A stretch of 7,276 bases of DNA from Chloroflexota bacterium. GTDB taxonomy: Bacteria > Chloroflexota > Anaerolineae > Anaerolineales > Villigracilaceae. The notes under the pieces were generated by a model. The model did no database searches. It was not told the origin of the DNA and saw nothing but the letters and a program-made list of their open reading frames with translations. This document shows, one piece after another, positions 1-4,863 of the stretch (the stretch's first letter is position 1; each line of letters starts with the position of its first letter). The position numbers and the translations under genes are program-made. The stretch lies in NCBI GenBank assembly GCA_016875755.1, contig VGOX01000105.1:1-7276 (forward strand). Direction: 5' to 3'.

Positions 1-9
1 TATCTCCTT
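1..9 (-). promoter_or_regulatory. Ribosome binding site of a minus-strand gene just outside the window
   Basis: Read on the minus strand, the first bases give AAGGAGATA, a near-perfect Shine-Dalgarno preceded by an A/T-rich leader. This implies a minus-strand gene whose start codon lies a few bases left of position 1. That gene would be divergent from yciH. The gene itself cannot be seen, and no convincing paired -35/-10 was found for it. Confidence 0.45.
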
Positions 10-249
10 TTTAAATTTGATTTCAAAAGAAAATATAGCGCGAATTTCTTTATTCAGTTTGGTAATTTATGGGAGTCTGCGCGAAGCGCTTAGTTCAACT
101 TATAGTTAGACCACCAATTATGAATACTTAAGAGTATTATAAACTTGAAGTATTCAGTTCATGTGGGTGATGCTACCATCCTAACGTGCGGTCAAAGCTC
201 ATTTGCAAAGCATCTATCAAAAGTTTGGCGTTGAATCTCAAATGGCAGC
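10..249. other. Non-coding A/T-rich divergent intergenic region
   Basis: No credible gene is present; the open frames here are composition artefacts without ribosome binding sites. The stretch is A/T-rich up to about 170, unlike the coding DNA to its right. It contains a perfect 8-bp inverted repeat, GAATACTT (122-129) and AAGTATTC (148-155), separated by 18 bases. The ten-mers TATTCAGTTT (51-60) and TATTCAGTTC (151-160) match at nine positions. These could be regulator sites for the off-window gene, but nothing identifies a regulator. Confidence 0.4.
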
Positions 250-277
250 GGGGAAGGGGGGGCTGGGGGAGTAGGGG
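250..277 (+). other. Predicted G-quadruplex tract
   Basis: Four G runs of 4, 7, 5 and 4 bases occur at 250-253, 256-262, 265-269 and 274-277. The loops are AA, CT and AGTA. This satisfies the usual G4 pattern with short loops and all runs longer than three. It lies on the non-template strand 28 bases upstream of the yciH -10 box. Its last run is part of the left arm of the palindrome at 268-301, so the two structures cannot form together on one strand. Confidence 0.55.
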
Positions 278-301
278 CACAGCATGCTGTGCCCCTACTC
301 C
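268..301. repeat. 34-bp perfect palindrome
   Basis: The sequence is a perfect dyad centred between 284 and 285. The left arm contains GTAGGGGCACAGCA and the right arm TGCTGTGCCCCTAC, with the symmetry extending to 268 and 301. It resembles the short GTAGGGGC...GCCCCTAC palindromic elements common between genes in Cyanobacteria and Chloroflexota; that family assignment is from memory. It covers the position where a -35 element for yciH would lie and ends three bases before the TATAAT. An open frame starting at 284 inside it is not a real start. Confidence 0.8.
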
Positions 302-304
302 ATT

Positions 305-310
305 TATAAT
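305..310 (+). promoter_or_regulatory. TATAAT -10 box of yciH, probable leaderless start
   Basis: A consensus TATAAT is followed by only six bases (TACCCC) before the ATG at 317. Transcription normally starts about seven bases past the -10, so the mRNA would begin at or next to the start codon. No Shine-Dalgarno is present, which agrees with a leaderless message. The -35 position falls in the palindrome and has no TTGACA-like sequence. Confidence 0.55.
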
Positions 311-316
311 TACCCC

Positions 317-652
317 ATGTCCAACAACAGCCGCACCGTCTGGTCTTCCGATGATGGAGACCTTCGTAAAAAGAATCAAACCACATCCCATGCCCGATCC
401 CTGCCACCGCAACAGCAGACAGCCTACCTGCACCGCGAGTCCGGTGGACGTGGCGGGAAGGTCGTTTCCATCGTCAAAAACCTTATCCTCACCGAAGAGG
501 ATTTGAAAACCCTTGCCAAAAAACTCAAGCAGGAATGCGGCACAGGCGGGACGGTCAAAGATGGGATGATCGAAATCCAAGGTGAGCACCGTCAGCGCAT
601 GGCGGAGGTTCTGCAAAAACTTGGCTACAAAACCAAAATCGCAGGTGGATAA
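317..652 (+). CDS. yciH: SUI1/eIF1-family translation factor YciH
   Basis: This is a 111-residue protein of the SUI1/eIF1 family, cytosolic and ribosome-associated. Family members influence start-codon and initiator-tRNA selection, though the bacterial YciH role is less settled than that of eIF1. Residues 1-35 are a polar, probably flexible tail. The SUI1 domain runs from about 36 to 111 and includes the conserved CGTGGTVKDGMIEIQG at 74-89 and a C-terminal KIAGG. Length and both ends match E. coli YciH, which also starts MS-NSR and ends AGG. I chose the ATG at 317 over the in-frame one at 284 because family N-termini start here, 284 lies inside the palindrome, and TATAAT sits between them. 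There is no Shine-Dalgarno. A terminator follows two bases after the stop. Confidence 0.93.
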   Translation: MSNNSRTVWSSDDGDLRKKNQTTSHARSLPPQQQTAYLHRESGGRGGKVVSIVKNLILTEEDLKTLAKKLKQECGTGGTVKDGMIEIQGEHRQRMAEVLQKLGYKTKIAGG

Positions 653-653
653 T

Positions 654-684
654 AAAAGAGACGAGCGCAACGCTCGTCTCTTTT
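654..684. terminator. Bidirectional intrinsic terminator
   Basis: A perfect 10-bp stem, GAGACGAGCG (658-667) with CGCTCGTCTC (671-680), has a 3-base CAA loop. AAAA lies before the stem and TTTTT after it. The T run serves yciH on the plus strand. The A run reads as U on the minus strand and serves the aminotransferase gene, whose stop is at 715. The symmetric form fits the end of two convergent genes. Confidence 0.92.
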
Positions 685-711
685 TACTTCTCACTCGTTA
701 CTTATTACTCG
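684..711 (-). repeat. Degenerate tandem heptamers after the aminotransferase gene
   Basis: Read on the minus strand between the aminotransferase stop and the terminator, the DNA divides into four 7-base units: CGAGTAA, TAAGTAA, CGAGTGA and GAAGTAA. All share the core AGTRA. The array is short and degenerate, so it could be chance. A second period-7 stretch occurs at 4795-4829. Confidence 0.35.
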
Positions 712-714
712 AAC

Positions 715-1893
715 TTACCCATGCCTGCTCATGAACCGTTCCATGCGGCGCAGGGCTTCTTCGATCTTCTCATACGATGTTGCATAGCACGCGCGGACAA
801 ATCCGTCGCCGCCCGGGCCGAAAGCATTGCCCGGCACCACAGCGACACTCTCTTCACGTAATAACTTTTCGGCAAATTCCTCGTCGTTCATGCCAGATGC
901 TCGGATGTTGGGAAATGCATAGAAAGCACCTTTCGGCTCAAACGTCGAGAGGCCGAGGCGGTTTAATCCAGCAACCAACAAGCGGCGGCGGCGGTCATAC
1001 TCCGTCACCATTTCCTGCACATACGGTTCACCGCTTTTCAAGGCTTCGATGGCGGCATCCTGTGCCGTGGTCGGCGCGGACATGATGGTGTACTGGTGGA
1101 TGCGCACCATACCTGAGATGATGTCAGCAGGTCCGCATGCATAGCCGATGCGCCAGCCTGTCATGGCGTAATCTTTCGAGAAACCACCGAGCAAGATCGT
1201 GCGGCGCTTCAGGCTTTCATCCAAAGCGGGGAAGCAGACATGCTCAAAGTCATACACGAGACGGTCGTAAATTTCATCCGAAACCACGATCAAATCATGC
1301 TGTTCGGCGATCTTCGCGATCTCCAGCATCACCTCACGCGGAGCGACAGCGCCTGTGGGGTTGGATGGATAACCGATGAAAATGACTTTTGTGCGCGGTG
1401 TGATGGCTTTGCGAATGTCATCGGGGTCAATGGTGAAGTTGTTTTCAAGCCGCGCAGGAATTTCAACAGGCACGCCGCCCGCCAAAATTACCTCCGCTTG
1501 ATACGATACAAAACATGGCGTGGGAATGATGACTTCATCGCCCTGTTCGAGAATGGCGGTGAAGGTCAGGTATAACGCTTCTGAAACGCCAACCGTCGCG
1601 ACGATCTCGCTGGTGGGGTCATACGAAACGTTGTATAACTTTTTCAAATTATCCGCGATGCCCTGGCGCAGTTCGAGCCTGCCGTGATTGGATGTATAAT
1701 GCGTCTCGCCATTTTGCAGCGAACGAATGCCCGCATCCAAAATTGGTTTGGGCGTGGTGAAATCGGGTTCACCGATGCCGAGCGAGATCACATCCTTCAT
1801 GGTCGCGGCGATATCGAAAAACTTGCGAATGCCGCTGGGCTTCAGCCCCGCCACACGTTTTGAAAGTCTTTGCACTTCACTGATTTCCTGCAT
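715..1893 (-). CDS. PLP-dependent class I/II aminotransferase
   Basis: This is a 392-residue fold-type I aminotransferase, cytosolic, moving an amino group between an amino acid and a 2-oxo acid. Visible hallmarks are the ISLGIGEPDF N-terminal motif (36-45), the cofactor-contacting Asn178 in YPSNPTG, Asp206 and Tyr209 in SDEIY, the Schiff-base Lys240 in GGFSKDYAMTGWRIGY, phosphate-binding Arg248, and Arg367 in FVRACYA, which should bind the substrate carboxylate. Length is normal. The ATG follows AGGAGG (1898-1903) by four bases, which fixes the start. It resembles the aspartate/aromatic aminotransferase group (PatA, archaeal MJ1391-type), but the preferred amino acid cannot be read from the sequence. 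It is the last gene of the minus-strand series, separated from the small gene upstream by a palindromic repeat and followed by the shared terminator. Confidence 0.95.
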   Translation of the reverse strand: MQEISEVQRLSKRVAGLKPSGIRKFFDIAATMKDVISLGIGEPDFTTPKPILDAGIRSLQNGETHYTSNHGRLELRQGIADNLKKLYNVSYDPTSEIVATVGVSEALYLTFTAILEQGDEVIIPTPCFVSYQAEVILAGGVPVEIPARLENNFTIDPDDIRKAITPRTKVIFIGYPSNPTGAVAPREVMLEIAKIAEQHDLIVVSDEIYDRLVYDFEHVCFPALDESLKRRTILLGGFSKDYAMTGWRIGYACGPADIISGMVRIHQYTIMSAPTTAQDAAIEALKSGEPYVQEMVTEYDRRRRLLVAGLNRLGLSTFEPKGAFYAFPNIRASGMNDEEFAEKLLREESVAVVPGNAFGPGGDGFVRACYATSYEKIEEALRRMERFMSRHG

Positions 1894-1910
1894 TAAGCCT
1901 CCTATATCAT

Positions 1911-1994
1911 GTCATTGCGAGCCGCGAAGCGGAGAAGCAATCTCGCGCCAAGTTGGCAGGTTGCTTCGTCGGTCTTCGACCTCCTCGCAACGAC
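1911..1994. repeat. 84-bp imperfect palindromic intergenic repeat
   Basis: The ends are GTCATTGCGAG (1911-1921) and CTCGCAACGAC (1984-1994), complementary except for one G-T pair. Inside, GAAGCAATCTC and GGTTGCTTCG form a second pairing. This matches a dispersed palindromic repeat type seen between genes in many bacteria, with a core like ATTGCGAG...GAAGCAATCTC; recognition is from memory. It fills nearly the whole gap, ending one base from the stop of the small gene and 7 bases short of the aminotransferase Shine-Dalgarno. Transcribed, it would form a long hairpin inside the message. It has no transposase gene. Confidence 0.8.
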
Positions 1995-1995
1995 A

Positions 1996-2205
1996 TTAGA
2001 TGGGTTGAACGTGCCAGTCGTCTGAAATTTCCTGGTACGTTAATTCAAACGCCAGACCATCCACGGTCTTGACGCAAAATCCTTTTTCACCGGGCCCATG
2101 CCACCGCGAAAAAATTTCCGCGATCTCATGGCGCCGTCCTCGCCACACCAGCGAAAGCGGGCGCTCCGCATATTCCGTATCTGAACGACACTCAACTGCT
2201 TCCAT
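1996..2205 (-). CDS. Small conserved-looking protein of unknown function (69 aa)
   Basis: I do not recognise this protein with certainty. It has 69 residues, no signal peptide and no membrane segment. The notable parts are a basic patch (LVWRGRRHEI, 19-28), Trp21, Trp35 and Trp64, and a C-terminal FELTYQEISDDWHV (53-66). This pattern suggests a single compact beta-rich domain. It vaguely recalls the small WRGRR-containing DUF6504-type proteins, a weak comparison made without a search. The ATG is 20 bases after the nucleotidyltransferase stop and preceded by a weak AGGT, so co-transcription and perhaps coupled translation are likely. The stop is directly followed by the palindromic repeat. Codon use looks like that of its neighbours, and no competing frame is better. 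Confidence 0.7.
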   Translation of the reverse strand: MEAVECRSDTEYAERPLSLVWRGRRHEIAEIFSRWHGPGEKGFCVKTVDGLAFELTYQEISDDWHVQPI

Positions 2206-2225
2206 TAACGTACAACCTGTTCGAC

Positions 2226-3251
2226 CTACAAGACCACTTGACTCGTATCACCGACATTTAACTTCGAGACGTGCCCATCGCCTCTTCCTTTAATTGTTGC
2301 TTGCTTGCCCACCAGTGAGCGAGTCAACGCTGCATCTTTGATCTCGCAATCCGCTTCGACGATGGACTCTGAAATTTGAGAATTCTCGATCTTGCAGTTC
2401 GCCCCGATCGAAGCGAACGGTCCGATGGTTGAGTTTGAAATTTCCGCGCTTTCATGAATCGCCGAAGGCTCGATCACATTCACATTTGAACCCTTGAACT
2501 TCCCAACCTTTGAACCGATCTTCTCCAATAAAATCTTATTCGTATTCAGCGTCGCGTCGATCGTGCCTGTATCCAGCCATGAGCTGATCTTCTGCGTCCG
2601 CACTTTTGCGCTGCCTTCGATCATGATAGAGATGGCATCGGTCAGGAAATATTCGTTCTTCAACATCACACCGCGTTTCATCTGGTCGTCAATTGCCGCG
2701 AGCAGACGTTCCGCACTCTTTAGGTAGTAACACCCGACCACCACAAGGTTATTGTCCATGCTTTGCGGTTTCTCAATGAAGCGAATGACCCAGCCGTCCG
2801 ACCCTTCTTCCGCCACTCCGAAGCGGCGCGGATCTTCCACTGGCATCACCCATGCCACACCGTCCGATTCCTCTTTGGCAAGGAAGGAGAAATCCGTCTC
2901 CATCAGCGTATCGGAGAAGCACATGATCATGGGACCTGTCAGATGTTCGCGTGCCAGCCAAAGCGCGTGCGACTGTCCCTTCATTTCATGTTGGACGACA
3001 TACTTCGCCTTCAATTTTGGGTAATGTTCTTTAATGAATGCGGGTATCTGCATCTCGCCAAGATACGGACCGACAATGAACACATATTCGGTATTCTCTG
3101 GGTCGGGCAGGGTTTTGAACATATCCAGCAGATGTTCGAGCGAGGTCTTGCCTGCCACGCTGACGAGCGGCTTCGGCTTGCTCCACGTATGCGGTCTCAT
3201 GCGGGTTCCCCAGCCTGCCATGGGAATAACGATCTTCATGGTTTCTGTCAT
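2226..3251 (-). CDS. Sugar-1-phosphate nucleotidyltransferase
   Basis: This 341-residue cytosolic enzyme couples a sugar 1-phosphate with an NTP to give an NDP-sugar and pyrophosphate, feeding cell-wall or exopolysaccharide synthesis. The N-terminal Rossmann-like domain (about 5-240) shows the signature GWGTRMRPHTWSKPKPL (13-29), Asp114 in FSDT for metal binding, FIEKP (158-162) and WLDTGT (225-230). From about 255 on, hexapeptide-like repeats (AIHESAEISNSTIG, IENSQISESIVE) indicate a left-handed beta-helix, as in GlmU and archaeal bifunctional enzymes. No acetyltransferase activity can be claimed. The sugar and base are undetermined (Glc-1-P with UTP or dTTP is most common). I chose the ATG at 3251: it has GGAAG seven bases upstream. 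The longer frame from 3320 would run through the TATAAT box. Confidence 0.92.
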   Translation of the reverse strand: MTETMKIVIPMAGWGTRMRPHTWSKPKPLVSVAGKTSLEHLLDMFKTLPDPENTEYVFIVGPYLGEMQIPAFIKEHYPKLKAKYVVQHEMKGQSHALWLAREHLTGPMIMCFSDTLMETDFSFLAKEESDGVAWVMPVEDPRRFGVAEEGSDGWVIRFIEKPQSMDNNLVVVGCYYLKSAERLLAAIDDQMKRGVMLKNEYFLTDAISIMIEGSAKVRTQKISSWLDTGTIDATLNTNKILLEKIGSKVGKFKGSNVNVIEPSAIHESAEISNSTIGPFASIGANCKIENSQISESIVEADCEIKDAALTRSLVGKQATIKGRGDGHVSKLNVGDTSQVVL

Positions 3252-3284
3252 GTTTATCTTCCAGTTTTCTACTGATTTTTTCTT

Positions 3285-3290
3285 ATTATA
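3285..3290 (-). promoter_or_regulatory. TATAAT -10 box of the nucleotidyltransferase gene
   Basis: A perfect TATAAT on the minus strand lies 33 bases before the chosen ATG. It would give an untranslated leader of about 25-30 bases containing the GGAAG Shine-Dalgarno. The hexamer 17 bases upstream is TCGTTG, a poor -35. The gap between the Nudix stop (3351) and this gene holds no terminator, so this is probably an internal promoter. Confidence 0.5.
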
Positions 3291-3350
3291 CCGTCTTGAT
3301 ATTCTCCCAACGATTTTCAACCTATCTACAGAATCACCTGTCTGGACACC

Positions 3351-3803
3351 TTACCACTCGCCGAAATTTTGCAGCTTTTCACCTTTGCGATACGCGTCCA
3401 ATAAAGAGAAGTGGGGGTTGTAAGTTTCTTCTGGTAATTGATCTATTGGAAAGGCGCGCACCTCGGCGATCTCCCCATCTGATTTGCCAGTGATCTTGAA
3501 ATCGGTACTCAAGAATACAGCCGTGTGATCGGTCTTCCACTGGATAAAATTTGTGAAGACGCCCAGCAAGGAAATGCCCTTCAAGTCTGCGCCTGCTTCT
3601 TCACGGGCTTCGCGGCGCGCGGCTTGCTCGAGGGTTTCTCTCCGTTCCACACCGCCGCCAGGCAGAAACCAGCCCGGCAGGTAGGTGTGGCGCACAAGCC
3701 ATACCATTCCATCCTGCACCATCAACACCCGCACACCCATCCGCACCGGGCGAAAGAGGAAGCAATAGATCTTGAAACCAAGGTACAGCAGGCGGTAATA
3801 CAT
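3351..3803 (-). CDS. Nudix (MutT-type) hydrolase
   Basis: This is a 150-residue Nudix hydrolase, a family that cleaves nucleoside diphosphates linked to another moiety, using Mg2+. The complete Nudix box spans residues 50-72 (GX5EX7REUXEEXGU): Gly50, Glu56, Arg64, Glu65, Glu68, Glu69 and Gly71 are all present. A preceding LPGWFLPGG (42-50) is typical. The N-terminal 20 residues are aromatic and hydrophobic (YYRLLYLGFKIYCFLF) and may be a membrane-touching amphipathic helix; this is inference. The substrate cannot be predicted. The ATG begins on the base after the aldo/keto reductase TAA (TAAATG) and no Shine-Dalgarno precedes it, so translation probably depends on ribosomes finishing the reductase. 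Confidence 0.93.
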   Translation of the reverse strand: MYYRLLYLGFKIYCFLFRPVRMGVRVLMVQDGMVWLVRHTYLPGWFLPGGGVERRETLEQAARREAREEAGADLKGISLLGVFTNFIQWKTDHTAVFLSTDFKITGKSDGEIAEVRAFPIDQLPEETYNPHFSLLDAYRKGEKLQNFGEW

Positions 3804-4781
3804 TTAAGAATGACGGAGGACGGGATGCGGCTGGTAAAGTTCTTCCAAGCGCTTGACTTCTTCATCGGATAATTTGATCTCGAGCGCTGCAATTGCCTGA
3901 TCCAAATGCGCCTCTTTACTGGACCCGATAATGGGTGCGGCGACACCGGGCTTTCCCAACACCCAAGCAAGGGCGATCTGCGAAGCGGTCACCCCGCGTT
4001 CCTTCGCTACTTCTTCAGCGCGGTTTGCCACCAGAAAATCATCGTCACGCCCGTACAGTTCTTTGAAAAAGCCGTCGGTTTTGTAGCGAGTGGTTTCTGC
4101 GCCGCTCTTACTGTTACGGGCGAAGAATCCGCGTGCCATCGGGCTCCACGGAATGAGACCAACGCCCTGATCTTTGCACAACGGAATCATCTCGCGCTCC
4201 TCTTCGCGATAAACGAGGTTGTAGTGATTCTGCATGGACACGAACTTTGTCCAGTCGTTCATTTTTGCGATATGTTGCGCCTTCATGAACTGCCATGCAA
4301 ACATGGACGATGCGCCGATGTAACGAGCCTTTCCCGCGCGAACGACATCGTTCAACGCTTCCATTGTCTCTTCAATGGGGGTGTTGTAGTCCCAGCGGTG
4401 GATTTGGTACAAGTCCACGTAATCCATTTGCAGGCGTTTGAGCGAGTTGTCGATCGCATCCATGATGTGTTTGCGTGAGAGTCCGCGGTCGTTGATGTCG
4501 TCGCTTAAACGTCCATGCACCTTGGTGGCGACGATCACATTCTGCCGCTTTACCCCAAAGTGACGGAGTACATTGCCTGTGATTTTCTCGCTTTCGCCAA
4601 GCGAGTACACGTCTGCCGTATCGAAGAAATTGATGCCCGCATCCAATGCCTTCTTTACGAAGGGTTTGGATTCTTCTTCGGTCAATATCCACTCGCGCCA
4701 GGTCTTTGAGCCATAGGTCATCATGCCGAGACACAAGCGCGAGACTTTCATTCCAGTTTTGCCGAGGTTTACATATTGCAT
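3804..4781 (-). CDS. yajO: Aldo/keto reductase, YajO-like
   Basis: This is a 325-residue NADPH-dependent oxidoreductase of the aldo/keto reductase superfamily, a cytosolic TIM barrel. The catalytic tetrad is present: Asp54 and Tyr59 in FFDTADVY, Lys87 in VIVATKVHG, His128 in YQIHRWD. Cofactor-binding parts are GASSM (156-160), PWSPMARG (211-218) and PIIGSSKEAHLDQ (283-295). The block HRWDYNTPIEET followed by EALNDVV and GKARYIGASSM agrees closely with my memory of E. coli YajO, which has been linked to 1-deoxyxylulose-5-phosphate formation and aldehyde reduction; whether that function carries over is inference. I use the ATG at 4781 rather than the in-frame one at 4811 because GGAGG lies five bases upstream and the family starts MQY-LGKTG. 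The 79-base gap from pcrA contains repeats and a possible promoter. The stop abuts the Nudix start. Confidence 0.93.
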   Translation of the reverse strand: MQYVNLGKTGMKVSRLCLGMMTYGSKTWREWILTEEESKPFVKKALDAGINFFDTADVYSLGESEKITGNVLRHFGVKRQNVIVATKVHGRLSDDINDRGLSRKHIMDAIDNSLKRLQMDYVDLYQIHRWDYNTPIEETMEALNDVVRAGKARYIGASSMFAWQFMKAQHIAKMNDWTKFVSMQNHYNLVYREEEREMIPLCKDQGVGLIPWSPMARGFFARNSKSGAETTRYKTDGFFKELYGRDDDFLVANRAEEVAKERGVTASQIALAWVLGKPGVAAPIIGSSKEAHLDQAIAALEIKLSDEEVKRLEELYQPHPVLRHS

Positions 4782-4786
4782 GGGAG

Positions 4787-4799
4787 CCTCCTTCGGAGG
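4787..4799 (-). promoter_or_regulatory. Shine-Dalgarno of the aldo/keto reductase, inside a hairpin
   Basis: The strong GGAGG (4787-4791 on the minus strand) decides the ATG at 4781. It is exactly complementary to CCTCC immediately upstream (4795-4799), with a GAA loop between them. When the RNA is free the site would be closed in a 5-bp, mostly G-C hairpin, which suggests structural control of initiation or a need for coupling. Confidence 0.55.
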
Positions 4800-4805
4800 A
4801 CGACG

Positions 4806-4863
4806 GACCATAGACGGTAGACGATGGAGCTTCTATGGTCAATACTCTATCATCCATCGTCTA
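4806..4863. repeat. Interleaved inverted repeats between pcrA and the aldo/keto reductase
   Basis: Two perfect inverted repeats interlock. GACCATAGA (4806-4814) pairs with TCTATGGTC (4832-4840). TAGACGATGGA (4818-4828) pairs with TCCATCGTCTA (4853-4863). Each repeat has one arm inside the loop of the other, so as RNA they form either alternative hairpins or an H-type pseudoknot. The last three bases of the second repeat are the pcrA stop codon. The left part also reads as 7-base units ending in GAC. It may be a small dispersed repeat. Confidence 0.65.
4814..4842 (-). promoter_or_regulatory. Possible promoter of the aldo/keto reductase gene
   Basis: On the minus strand, TTGACC (4837-4842, five of six consensus bases) lies 17 bases before TACCGT (4814-4819, only T, A and the final T match). 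The spacing is ideal but the -10 is weak. The predicted start near 4807 would leave a leader of about 25 bases containing the hairpin with the Shine-Dalgarno. Confidence 0.3.

Noticed and set aside
284..316. Upstream in-frame ATG of yciH
   Set aside because: It lies in the palindrome, before the TATAAT box, and would add 11 residues not found in YciH proteins.
173..694. 173-residue minus-strand open frame opposite yciH
   Set aside because: It overlaps the whole of yciH and the terminator, has no ribosome binding site, and its protein resembles nothing; yciH on the other strand is a clear family match.
3252..3320. Longer nucleotidyltransferase start at 3320
   Set aside because: The additional 23 residues are basic and unlike the family, run through the TATAAT, and have no Shine-Dalgarno; the start at 3251 has GGAAG at good spacing.
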